Made by a program: the position numbers and the translations under genes
Source of the DNA: Heterotrichella gracilis
Lineage: Eukaryota > Sar > Xanthophyceae > Tribonematales > Xanthonemataceae
Length of the DNA stretch: 27,064 nt
NCBI GenBank assembly: GCA_032358255.1
Contig: JAULBX010028726.1
Coordinates: 1 to 27,064 of the forward strand
Direction: 5' to 3'
Shown here: one piece after another, positions 10,264-21,263 of the stretch
Layout of the letters: each line of letters opens with the position of its first letter
Position numbering within the stretch: the stretch's first letter is position 1
The notes under the pieces: generated by a model
What the model was told of the DNA's origin: nothing
Seen by the model: only the letters and a program-made list of their open reading frames with translations
Databases searched by the model: none

Positions 10264-13200
10264 TCACAGCTGAATGGCTGATCCCTCCCCGCCCAGCCCA
10301 GCCCCCCCTGGGTACCCCTGGCTGCTGCCCTGACTTCTCAAAGACAGCCAACCCAAGTCTTCCTGCAGGGTGGGGAGCTTAGGTTGAAAAGTAGCCCTGG
10401 CTTTTGAGGGTGAGGAGCTTACTTTGGAGGGAAATCCTCGAAATGCTAGGATGGAATGCGGCATGCGCATGATGATGTGCGGTGGAATACCCATGGCCAC
10501 GGTCTTGATTACCAAGGTATAACACTTGAAACCCTACAACCTATGTTACAGGTGTGGTGGCCTTGAGAGAGGCAGGAGCAACAAAACGCGCACCTGTGTG
10601 ATGTTGACACGCCGGGCCGCTGCTACCGGCTGTGCAGGATGGGCGAATGCCGGAGTGGGAGGCACGTGCACGTTGGCCTGCAACCTGCATGAACACAAGG
10701 CAGGAGGCATTGCAATGCAGCCCCTCATTTTGCAAGATATAAGGGTATGGGGTGAGCTCCGTGGAGGCGCAGGAATGGGGTATGCAGTGACTGTCATGAT
10801 TTTGACCATAATATGCCCGCCTGCATACACAGGTGAAAGCCAATGGAGCCATTGTGTACACCTGGTTTCACACCCATCCCTCAACAGGCCATGCATGCAT
10901 ATATGCATGCATGGCGCACCACTCCACATCTCCCAGTTCAAACGCCTCCTCAATGTTCTGTGCACGCCTGGCGGGAGGGTGGTGGGCCATGTCAGCATCC
11001 TCCTCCTCTTCCTCCTCGTACTCATACTCACTGTCACCATCCGCATCCATAACATGCTCCCCCTGTCCCTGGGGACAATTTTGGGGTGCAGTCAGGGATA
11101 GAGACAGCAGCCGGGAATTGGTGTTCAGTGCACTGACGTTGGGCTGCTTTTCTGACAATCTAAAACCCTACGCATTGCTTTACATGCATGGCTGTGCTCT
11201 GCATGGCATTGGTGAAAGTATTGCCTGAACAGCTGTGCAGGTTGGATGAAGTTCAGCACTGGCATTGCGTCCATTGTGTAGTCACTATGGTCCAGTCAGT
11301 CAGAAGCTGGTAAACCATGCACCATCCCTAATGCGCTCACCTGCCAGGAGCTGATATTCCTCTTCAGCTCAATTTTTGGCAGAACTACATCAGCCAATGA
11401 ACCCACCTTGCACCGTTGCTAAAATGACAAGGCATGCACCACCGCCAGCAAGCATAGCCGCCATCCCCACCAGATCTGTCAACGAGCGCACCTGAATGAC
11501 GCTGACCTCCCTCTTCAGACTCTCCACCAGAGGCCTGTGGTCTTCCAGGCATGGGTCCAGGTCAAACCCCAGCAGGCCAGGGGCTAGGGACGGGTGTGGA
11601 GGGGGTGCAGCCAGGCTGCCTGATGCCAGGTGAGGCATGGGCAGCTGCAACGCCTGCACAAAAGGGGGTGTGGGGGTGTGGGGGGTGATGTAATGTTTGA
11701 GGTTGAGTGTCCGATGCTTAGGCCCCCAAATATATGCACACTGCAACTGCAGCTGGCAGTATGGCAAACTTTTGCGTTTTCTGAATCCTTTGCTTTGACT
11801 TCAATGGCCACTTTTGGGACTAGCTTGATCAATGTACACATACGCGGGCATGTGACTCACAAAGTCCCTCAACCTACCTGGCCATTGGCATTGCATTCCA
11901 GTGCGTACTGCGCCTGGTCCCTCAGCCTGTCAATCCAGCGCATCTCCTCCTCCAAGCCAGGGGGCACAAACCAGTTGATGGGGTGCACGCGCGCAATGAA
12001 TGCCTCATTGGCGCTCACTGCAGCTGCATCCAAGGCACTATCCTGTGCCGGCTGGTGGAGGCAACCCATATTCTGCGCAGTCTCAGGACGGAGTGGTGGG
12101 TGCAGCGAAGCCTCCCCCTCTGGCTGCGCATCCCCACCATGGCCAACAGCAATCCCTGGGATGCAGACAGCAGGGGGTCAATTCACAATACTGTTTTTTT
12201 ACTTCACGACTGCGACAGTGTTCACGATTGAGAGAGTCAAGGTACCTGTCAAGCGGCTAACGCCTGCGCTGAAGAGGCTGCTTGGGGTCTTGCCAAAGTG
12301 CTCACTGGCGGTGGATTGGAGGGGAAAGGAATGCTGCTGCAGCGCTGTGGGTTTCTGGATGGCTGTGGGGTCGACACCAGCGGGTAGCCTGGGCGTTGTC
12401 AACGTGAGGCCGGTGAACAGATGCAGGGAGGGAGCCCGGTTGCTGGTGAAGGAGCCTGGGGGGTTGGAGGTACCACCATCATCAGAATCTGGCTCATCGT
12501 CCCAGCCCTCGTCAATGTCTGTCAGGTCTTCCAGCGCTGCACAGGCATTTGTGGCATGATTGAGAAGGAAAATGTTGGATGATGCTGTGCCAAATCTGAT
12601 TGTTTAAATTATGGAACGTGTAGGTTGTAAAATTCAGTCACAGGTTTCTTTGAGTAATACCGTAGGTATACACGAGAAATAGTACGAACTCGTCACTCAA
12701 TTATACAGCTCTCTATCCTCTAACCAGCGCCCTTGCAAGTGAGGCAATGCCATAGGACACAAAAATTGACCCCTACGTTTATCAAACATTTACATTAGTA
12801 AAAACGTTACAAGGGCATGTCAGTGCTGCCAGTGACAACATGTCCCCTCACCTTCTGGGCCCAGAGCTGCCGCTATTGCCTCCCTGTACTTCTGGCGCAG
12901 CACCTGGCGGTCATCGGCGCTGTATGCTGCACTGTCATCACCACCGCCATCACCACTGCCATGCCCATGGCTGTCTTCATCACCATCGCTGTACCCGTGG
13001 CCGCTCTCCCACCCCTCCCAATCAGCACACATACCTGCAACAATTACAACTGCGCTTTGGCTGGCAGATATTGCATGGCGTCTGCTTCAAAGCTTAAGCA
13101 ACGCTGGTTGTAATACATAAAATCAGTTGACCTGTAGCATATTACAAGGACAGACCTTATCAATGTTGCATTCAGGTTAACAATGAACTGACTGCAATAA

Positions 13201-16200
13201 AATGTCACAACCCCATGGTAACAAATAACTGGCTTTTGCACAATAATGCAGATACTGCAATGAATACTTGTGCAGGTTCTAAATCCTGTGCACAACCTTC
13301 CCGCACAGCTGCTGATGATGACCATGGTGACCATTCCACCCTGCAGGCTATACAGCGTAATAATATATCTTTATCCACCCTTAACCCTTAATATTGCATA
13401 AACCCTGGCGCGGTACAGTAATCTGCCGGCAGAAATGCACACCTGATTCTTCACCATCCTCCAATGGCAGCGCAGTGGGTGGCTCCACTAGCGGCTCTGG
13501 GCTGGCAGGAGGAGCTGAGTAGGACCCCAGAGGGAAGTTGAGCATCGCCTTGCTGCATCACACAAAAAATGGGCTGGGATGGTCAGCCGCTAATGCAAAC
13601 ACTAAGAAACTATGGGCCATGTGGGCTCAGCATGACATATCATACAATGATTTGCTCACAGTACATTATGCGCTCATGGATGTTGTTGCGTACTCATCGC
13701 TAAATACTATCCTGTTAGGCAAGGACTGCAGGAATTCGGTTTGCTGTGATCATGTCGACACATTTTTTGGGGCTTTTCGATTTAAACCCAGGTGATATTC
13801 TAGACCATTGGGCGATTGGTGATTGAAACAAGTTACTGTGCACTCAGTTGCAATCTGCTTGTTCTAAGTAATGTATCTGCATGACATGAGCCAAAGGTCC
13901 CCTGTAACAATTGATAAACTGAGGTCCAGTACACTGCAAAAAGAAATGTTATCAGGCACACTATCATCTAGCCGCACCTTCCCCTGAACTTGATTGCTGC
14001 AGTGTCCCACGCCTGTGCAGCTTCCTCCTCTGAATCAAACGCCCCCAGGTTGTGCCTCTTCCCCTCCACTCTGATTTCAGCACTCCACCTGGCACCCCGC
14101 TTGCTCACACCCCGGTACTGACTGCTCCCCCTGCCTTGCCCTCTGACCGCTGTCAAATTGCCACCTGCTGCTGACTTATTTGGGGATGTGGGGCCGCCTG
14201 AATCCGAGCCGGGTTGAGCTGAATCACTGGCATTGTCTCCATTTTGTCCTGCTGGCCACAGGTGTGCACCTCGAATCCTGACCCTAGGTTTTCCTGAATC
14301 CAAAACCTGCCTTGCCAATGAGGCGGTGGATGGAGCTGAGGTGCCACTGTCCCAGCCACTGCTGCTGTCTGTGGACTCGTCATCATCTGATACGATGAAT
14401 GCTGCAGGGTTGGGACACTGTTAAATTTTTTTATATATTTTTTGGGCACAGTGATCCGAATACGTATAACAATCAGATGTCCATCAGCAATGGAAAGATG
14501 TCCATCAGCAATGGAGGCTATGCCAGACGTGAGGCACAGGGCTGACCAGCCAAGTCAGCTTTCAGTACATTTGCAATGCCAGATGTCCACCCTTGATATG
14601 CATGAGCTGTGGGAGTGCCAAAGAGACAGCCTCTACGAATAGCACGCATGCTTGTCCGTTCCTGTATGCATTGCGTAGCAGTATTCATACAAGCCTGACA
14701 GATATTGTCGCTGAATACATAACAACCTATATAGTGATCAAAAAACAACAGCTTGCACAACACGCATGACTCACAAGGTGTCATGTGAGTCATCGTCTTA
14801 CAAACTAATCAATTTTTTCACATCCCACTATTACTGTCAGTGTTCTTCAGTAGTGACTTCAATTTATGGACTCTCAATGGCATTTACACCACTGACAATG
14901 GTTTACCTTGGCCATCACCCTTTAAAAACAAAGGGCGTTGGATAATTACAGGATGATTGCAATGATGAACACCCTTTACCTTGCTTACTTGTGCGCTTTT
15001 GCTTCTGTCCACCCTTTTCCTGGCTCCCTTTGGTTTTTTCCCCTTGCAACGCAGTGATGGCTTTGATGTGCACTGGGTCAGTCAGGGTTCCAGGCACAAT
15101 GGTGCGCCACTGATGGTGCAGTTCAAGCTCTTCTCCATAGTTTTGAATGGGGAAGTTGGTAAGAGCATCCCTGTCATTTTGGGAGGTTTTCATCGCAAGG
15201 AATACTATTAAGGTAGTGTGAAGTTGCATCACTCATAAAAGTATGTTTGCAGCCCCTTCTCATTGTTCAGCATCACTGATTGCATTACCAACAGTACGCA
15301 TGCGGCCGGTCAACAGCAGCAACAATTGTTACCGTTTTTTTTATTCAAAGTTTGATGTTATATGACAGGCAGTCTGTGAAGTCTTCAGTTTTGCTGTGAT
15401 ATAACAATGCATCGTTTGTGGCAGTGGGGCTGTCTTCACACCAGCTGCAGCTGCACCTGCACCTGCGCAGGTGCAGCTGCATGCATTTTCCAAATGCGAT
15501 TGCACTTGAGGATCCTCATTAACTGTAATTCGCCATTATTTAATATGCTCATGTTGCAACAGCCCATCCCAAATGGACAACATCCGTACCTGCCTGATAT
15601 TATGACGGAAGCCTTGTCATATCCTGCGGCAGCATCTTCTTGCGTTTTGCAACCCCTAACGGCCAACCGAACGCCCACGCATGGAACAGAAATCCGTACA
15701 CGCCATGAATGTCCTTGAGCACTCACACCCCTGAACCTGCTTGCCCCGCTTGCAAAGTTGAATGCTGCTGCCTTGATGGCCCCCAGCACCTGCTCCAGTG
15801 TCAGCCCATCCAGGTGCTGCTTCTCCTCTGGGCTGAGCCCCACCTGCAGCTCTGCCTGCTCACCATGCAGCTTGTACAGCACCCTGCAGCAAACAAAAAA
15901 ACATTGTGCATGTATTCCTTATTGAAATCTGAGAATGATTAAAAAACCTGGATTTGTAGCAGTTAATATCCAGAAATATCAACAGGTCGTTTCATGGGTA
16001 ATTGATGATGCACTGCAATAATTGGGTAATTGGATAACAGGAACTCTACTAAATGGAATTCAGTAAAATTGATGACATTCAAGTGGTGTCTTTACCATCT
16101 ATGGTCTAGCGCAGCATTTCAAAGACAGCAATCTGCTACCATTCTGGGAGCATGCTGCTTTATGGTTCAAACCGTGTTGCTTACAGTGTACGGTATACCT

Positions 16201-16549
16201 GACTCAGTATCCGGTCAGTTAAGACATTGTTAGATCTGTCGTATCAAGAGTAATAATTTATGCATGGACACTCGGATTGATTGGTCATGCCGGTTGTCAA
16301 CCTGTCCAATATATACATACCCAGGGCTTCTTGCCATTTTTTATTTTGGCAGTTGCAGGTCACCGTGTACGTCCTCGTAACTTACTTGTCACGCGCATGG
16401 GCCGCTGCTTCAGGAGTGCGATGGGCTGTACCACAAATTATCCTTTTTCTTTTGTCCCCACCAGGCTTGTAATCTGTGTAGCTTTGCCATGCCATTCCCT
16501 TGCGGGCCACCCCCGTGTACCCATGTGCTGCGTCAGCATCCATGTTCAT
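10264..16549 (-). CDS. Triple AP2-domain transcription factor with novel C-terminal half
   Basis: Likely a nuclear DNA-binding regulator of the AP2/ERF superfamily. Minus-strand exons: 16549-16386, 15883-15590, 15170-14980, 14401-13978, 13552-13443, 13034-12852, 12536-12246, 12155-11878, 11653-11492, 11406-11341, 11068-10928, 10533-10423, 10362-10264. Phases match at all twelve junctions, giving about 837 aa. AP2 domain 1 (about residues 10-68; GYTGVARKGMAWQ, HRTPEAAAHARDK) is degenerate. Domain 2 (103-160; SRFRGVS, WRVRI, GYDKASV, ALTNFP) is intermediate. Domain 3 (309-364; SQYRGVSKRGARWSAEIRV, HNLGAFDSEEEAAQAWDTAA) is canonical. Each domain is split by an intron shortly before its final strand. 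The second half is acidic and low-complexity in places (EYEYEEEEEEDAD) and matches no family I know. The ATG at 16549 lies just before domain 1; an acceptor at 16609 would allow upstream exons, so the N-terminus is uncertain. Exon 3 has an equally phased alternative donor (end 14989). Confidence 0.8.
10363..10422 (-). other. 60-nt in-frame (optionally retained) last intron of the AP2 gene
   Basis: GTAAGC opens and CTGCAG closes a 60-nt segment with no stop in frame. Splicing and retention give proteins differing by 20 residues that share the same C-terminus ending GEGSAIQL. Confidence 0.5.
10889..10914. repeat. 26-bp perfect palindrome of TGCA/ATGC units
   Basis: A self-complementary run centred on ATAT lies just inside the intron after AP2 gene exon 11, close to the donor at 10927-10926. 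The TGCATGC core recurs elsewhere in noncoding parts of the window, for example near 21339-21353 and 21988-21999. Confidence 0.9.
14475..14515. repeat. Tandem duplication, 20-bp unit (21-bp period), two copies
   Basis: Two identical copies (14475-14494 and 14496-14515) lie in the intron between AP2 gene exons 3 and 4. Confidence 0.9.
15447..15480. repeat. Inverted repeat, 14-bp arms, CAGCTG/CACCTG-rich
   Basis: The left arm 15447-15460 is the perfect reverse complement of 15467-15480, with a 6-nt loop. It lies in the intron splitting AP2 domain 2, and its simple composition lets it fold in several registers. Confidence 0.75.
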
Positions 16550-16608
16550 AGCAACTGATAAGACTGTGATGTCTGATCCTGCAATACTTGGGCTCAACGT
16601 CCGGGCAG

Positions 16609-18416
16609 CTGACTTGTGTTACCCCAAATTTGTACTGGTATGCACCCCTGGCTGGAATCCCAGGCCTGCCTGCTTCTGCTTGTCATGGGCTCTGAGGATA
16701 GGGACAAAGTGAAGCTGGGAAAGCCGACAAATCAACACATGTCTGCAGGGTTGATAATAGGCTGATTAAGTGGGAACCTTCTGAAGGAACAGGTCAAAAT
16801 ACATCATCTGACCCTGATGCAGCAAACGCAACTACTGCTCATGCCAGGAATTGTGAAAATTTGCAAAAGTTTAGTGACAAAGGATACGGGGCTGTGAAGT
16901 GGCAGAGCACTGTGAAGGACAGGAGTGCATGGCGCGTAAATCCTACTCAGGAGCACATGGCAGGTGGGCTACGCATGCACCTGTCACTTTACTCCAGAGT
17001 TTGTGTGCACACCTTGCAGGCTTATATTTTGAAACCCGCATGGTGTGGCAAGTGCTGCCTTACTGATGGCACCATGTCAGAGTCATGCAGCTTGGGGTAG
17101 TTGAAATAAAAAAAGGAAACCCAGCGCGAAGGTGCAAATATGGCGGCCTTGCAACTTGCTTACCCCCACAGAAAAACAGCAAGGTAGCCCATTCCATGGA
17201 GGGGAAAACAGGTGGTACCGTGGGTACCCTGAAGGGGTGCAGTTACTGTAGCTCCCCACTGTCAGTCCATGCTATGCCGGGTAAATTGCATGGTGTGCTG
17301 GGGGCCTTAAACTGTATGCCATGGCAAAGAGCACTGTGTATTGCAGCAAATACTTGCCTGCAGGTGTAGTCTTTGCTGACAGTGTAGCAATTGGCCAGAC
17401 TCTCTGGCGCAACTTGTTTCCCTTGCAGGTTGTGAGAAGCTTTGTCAAAGCTCAATGAGTTAGAAAGCTAGCTTGAGCCAAGTTGGACTTGAAGTTGCGA
17501 CGGTGGTTTACATACCTCCCACCCTCAGTCGTCAGTCAAGTCTTAGACCTTCTCAGCCTCAATTGGTGTGACTGTCACCGTCACAGTGAGATCAACGAGC
17601 CTGTCCACTGGAAACATCATGATAGCATTCAAATGCTATAGTGTGTGATCAACACCATGCCCAAGGATACGTTAACCTCAGGAGTCCACCAACCGCAGCG
17701 GCTGCCACAACTTGTAGTGCCAGTAGGCAGTGTTTATATACGATAGTTCAAGTCATCGTCACCAATACGGTAGTCAAAACGGTTCCCTTCGGAGAAGCGT
17801 TGACACTTCATGCCTCGACAAAGGTTTCTCGTTTGTCAAATGTGGCAACTTGCTCCAAAAGGAGTATTCAAACTTCGGATGTGAAAATCGCCCACCTCGA
17901 GGGGGAAAGGTTTATGTCAGATCAAAATAGAGAGTTACAGGGATGTTGTCCCAAGCATTGCGCAGAGGCAGAATTTTGCTACTGCGCAGTATTCCCAGAT
18001 CTGGAAGTGGGACGGACCTGTCAGTTATTTACTGCTGCAGCATAGAAAGAGGCATTGAGTGATAAAATTCAGGTCTATATTCATAGAACATAGAACATTT
18101 TGTCGAAAGGAATTTTACCATTCATGTACCTCGAAGGCAAGCTGTACCAATCCTATCGAGTCCCATGTTTAGCAAATTAATACCAGTAGCCCAAAGTGCT
18201 GACCTATGCGGGCCAATGCATCATGATTATCTCAACGATTTCATGTGATAATGATAAGATCTTGCCTGGGCATTCACTTTGAGCCCTGAGCCCAGAAACC
18301 CTTTATATCGCACGTACGTGAAATGAGGCACCCGCTACTCATTTCCCTTCTCTCGGTGCGGGTCTGTAGGCGGTTGAGCATCCACTGGCATGCTCAGCCG
18401 GCATGGAAAGCCCCCC
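16609..18416. other. Upstream region of the AP2 gene / downstream of the DUF4864-like gene
   Basis: It should hold the AP2 gene promoter, any missing 5' exons, and the 3' end of the minus-strand gene at 18417. A plus-strand open frame of 134 codons spans 17641-18045 but begins with GTG, shows no family resemblance, and is not called. A minus-strand frame near 17370-17450 ends in a GC-type donor-like CAG/GCAAGT (17371-17362) and might be an upstream AP2 exon; I could not connect it. Confidence 0.4.
16747..16961 (+). CDS. Candidate orphan plus-strand exon
   Basis: An open segment is bounded by a good acceptor (TCTGCAG before 16753) and a plausible donor (GGCAG/GTGGGC at about 16962). It codes a hydrophilic chain including KWEPSEGTGQNTSSDPDAAN and KGYGAVKWQS, DRSAWRVNPTQ. 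The composition is protein-like, and the Y.AVKW....AWRV pattern weakly recalls the first strands of an AP2 domain, but no start codon or partner exon could be fixed. It lies on the strand opposite to the AP2 gene, just upstream of it. Treat it as a low-confidence fragment. Confidence 0.25.
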
Positions 18417-21263
18417 TCACTCAGTCACCCTCACCAGGCTCCGCGTCATGTAGCACCCCTTGCGGCCCCCCAACTGCTTCCGCACCACCACCATCCTGAA
18501 CCTACCCCCCGCGCTCCCCCCCACAGCACTGCCCTGCACACTCATCTCCACCACCACCTCCCCCCCCGCCTGCTCCTCCACACTTTCCACTTTGTAACCT
18601 TCCAAGTCAACCAGGTCGCCGTAGCGCGTGTTGAACTGGCCTGTGTGAAGAGGAACAGGGGGGTTATGTTAGGGGAATAGGTAAATTTGGACCTACGAGC
18701 CTAGAATGGATCCGGCTTGCTACCGCGCTATCAGGCTACATAGTTGACTGTATCTTCAGAAAACCACTCTTTGGGGACCCTTAGTAGCTGAACAACTGGC
18801 GAAGTGCATCATGCAGTTGTCTCGGCCACCACCCATGGTGCATAATGTGTGTCGCTGTTTGGTATATGTGTCACCAGCCAACTTGGCTGCAGGAATGAGC
18901 AGTGGGGGCCTTCAGGGATACATGGCAACAACAAGCTGCATGCACCATTGCAATTTGAAACAATTTTGTCACATGCTGCTTGTATCACCAATGATTTGAC
19001 TGATGCAATGCCCATGACCTACCCCAGACAGAAAGCCTACTCAAGATCCGATCACAGGGCTCCAACGCACATTGACTAACCACAAATATCCCCATCGATA
19101 CCCTCCAGCGTATGCACTTGCCACAATCCTGGCCATAAATGGTGTAACACAAGAATGGCCAGGATTGTGGCAACACCCAAGGTGTATTTGTGGTGGGACT
19201 GAAAGTCATATTTTAAATACCCTTATCACACGGGTTGCCTCCTATTTCCCATCCCTCCAATCCATGCCCATACGTCAACCTGTATCAACATCCATCCCCT
19301 TCTGCCATCCCACCTCTTTCCTGCAACCACCCAGTGCCCACCCCTCAAACCCACCTAGGAAGTGGTCAAAGTGGTACAGGTCCTTGGGGAAGCCAAAGTA
19401 GCGCGAGGGGTCCAGTCCGCCTATGTCCTCACCAAACTCGTACATGGTCTGGATACCATGGTTGGGCCTGCATGGGGGGGGGGGGGAGTGGGCAGATGAT
19501 TTGGTCTGCGAGAAGAAAACATGCAAGAGCTCGTGTAGATACACAGGCTAAACATATGGTTTAAGATATATAGTTTGGCCGGCAACGTGCAACATTTTGG
19601 TACTGCTGAGGTAGGGTGGTTCAATCACCGGTCACAGGCTTCACAATGCACCCTAAACCCTAAACCCTAAACCCTACCTTGCCACTAACCGCAGACAGGG
19701 ATGGGTGTGCATTGATGGGCCCGCCTACTTTCACAAAGCAAAGCAACCCCATGTCCTTGTGGACAACAACAACAGCATGGCAGTATGTGGCTTGCACAAC
19801 AATGGCTGCGATCATTGTGCTGGAGCATGTGCTTGGTAGGATGCAGAATGCAGAACCATGTGCTGCAGCCATCTGCACTTGGAGGTTCAGAAAGCAACAT
19901 GCGGAGGGGCAATATGCAATATGACATATATAAAGAAATGCCGCCCTGGTTAGTGTTGCATACGCATCGCATTTACATTAAAAACAAACTGGAATATCCC
20001 AAGAGTATGCAGTATTTAGTGGGCAACCTGATTATAGTCATGCAGGCGCGTTTTGGAAACGCAAATTCACGCCACGACGAGCGGTTTAGTATGGCGCCCA
20101 CCTTTGACAGGCATCCCGCAGAGGGCACAGTCAACAGCATCAATGCTAATCCCCCCATGCCCTGCAATGCACGTGCTGAATGCCCACCCCTCGTGCACTG
20201 CAATCCCCTCCAGTAGCCCCACCCCTCCCCCCCTCCCGCACCATGGCTGGTCATTGTTGCGCAGCGCATCCAGCTGCACCCGCGCCACCTGCTCCGGAGT
20301 GAAGTCAAGGGAGGGAGTGACCTGAACACACAGGGGAGGTAGCAGCATATAAATCATGGGGACTACGGGGATCATGGGGACTACAGGGACTGTTTCTACA
20401 AGATATTCCCCCCTGTATACTTCGGACCCACACCGGCAATTCAATTCTGTGCTGTTCAGAGCAGCTGACGTGGTGATATAACAAACTCGCCCAGGGAAGT
20501 TTTACCGAGGTCCTATAGTACGCCCCCAACAAATACGCCACAGTGGGAAATGGGTTGCGTTCAGAACATCTGGGCGGTAGGATGGTTCTCAGCCATATGC
20601 CTGCATGCCAAGTCAAGGGGGCGACACATGCTGCATGCCACAGGTGCCGAAACTTGCAGATGCCACCCATGCCTCCAGTGGCAGTACTTCTGGCAAGCAG
20701 CAAGGGGCACCTCTACAGGTATATGACCACCCACCCTTTAGACAGGCATTGATGCACCCACCTGGTGTTTTTGTTCGTTTAGAAACTGCTTGTGAGGGCT
20801 GGGCACGTGGGGTGGGTTAGGGTTTCGGGTTAAAGTTTTAGGGTTTAGGGTTTCTGGCCCACTTGGGTGCCGGCGGCGGCGCCCACGTACCACTGGGTTG
20901 TCCACATTCTGAGGATTCCACCGTGGTGCACTGCAAGCGCAAGTTCCAGTGCCGCTGCGGCGGTTGCCAGTGTTGGAAGGTCGCCTGCGAGACAGCCAGC
21001 TGCTGGATTCAGTATCGAGGTGGAGATTGACGCACCACCGGCTGCCGCGTTGGACCCTCTGGTCCACGTCTCCATCAGTCGTGCTAGGGAAATTCTTAGT
21101 TAGGTAGAGTGGGACTGACTTGAGCACAGTAGACCAGGCATCGGTGGCATGCAGGTGGCTAGGCTGACCATGTGTGTGGCCATACCTGAGGGGGATCTGG
21201 AGCGCGCCAGTGGAGTGAAAGCAGCGCAGAGATTTGCAGGCACCTGCAGAGTTTCGGTTCCAT
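18417..21263 (-). CDS. DUF4864-like conserved protein, probably plastid-targeted
   Basis: Function unknown. Minus-strand exons: 21263-21186, 21094-20891, 20321-20242, 19467-19355, 18640-18417; all phases agree, giving about 232 aa. The conserved core is VTPSLDFTPEQVARVQLDAL, then RNNDQPWPNHGIQTMYEFG, SRYFGFPKDLYHFDHFLG, and a C-terminal beta-rich part ending in RKGCYMTRSLVRVTE. This pattern (a VQLDAL...ND helix followed by a F..PKDLYHFDHF segment) is what I recall from plant and algal plastid proteins related to DUF4864; the family name is from memory and is inference. The first 90 or so residues are Arg/Ser-rich without acidic clusters, consistent with a transit peptide. The start is uncertain: an in-frame ATG at 21365 would add 34 residues. 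The first intron has a branch-like CTAAC next to its acceptor. Transcription diverges from the BIRC6-like gene. Confidence 0.72.
19118..19173. repeat. Perfect 19-bp inverted repeat with 18-nt loop
   Basis: Arms 19118-19136 and 19155-19173 are exact reverse complements and lie in the last intron of the DUF4864-like gene. The arms are mixed-composition sequence, not simple repeat. Transcribed either way this forms a stable hairpin of the size of a small MITE end pair or a short small-RNA precursor. Confidence 0.9.
19472..19488. repeat. Poly-G tract near an acceptor
   Basis: A run of about 14 G on the plus strand lies a few bases upstream (in gene sense) of the acceptor of exon 4 of the DUF4864-like gene, forming an all-C tract in the transcript. 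Confidence 0.7.
19651..19676. repeat. Interstitial telomere-type repeat (CCCTAAA, 3.7 units)
   Basis: The longest uninterrupted run in the window. It lies in the intron between exons 3 and 4 of the DUF4864-like gene and reads TTTAGGG in the sense of that gene, opposite to the donor-proximal runs. Confidence 0.9.
20353..20388. repeat. 18-bp tandem repeat, two near-identical copies
   Basis: Two adjacent 18-bp units (20353-20370 and 20371-20388), differing at one base, lie in the intron before exon 3 of the DUF4864-like gene. Confidence 0.8.
20814..20853. repeat. Interrupted telomere-type repeat downstream of DUF4864-like exon 2
   Basis: About four to five TTTAGGG-like units with interruptions. 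In the sense of the minus-strand gene they are CCCTAAA and begin about 37 nt after the donor at 20890-20889. Confidence 0.85.

Noticed and set aside
16164..16173. GGTTCAAACC resembling a tRNA T-loop
   Set aside because: No acceptor stem, anticodon arm or A-box at the right spacing on either strand.
16277..16558. 93-codon plus-strand open frame
   Set aside because: It is the antisense of AP2 domain 1; the minus-strand frame has the AP2 motifs and a perfect GTAAGT donor.
17641..18045. 134-codon plus-strand open frame
   Set aside because: It begins with GTG, has no recognisable domain, and no flanking exon could be linked.
19651..19676. Telomere-type run as evidence of a chromosome end
   Set aside because: Less than four units, inside a gene, flanked by unique sequence on both sides; it is interstitial.
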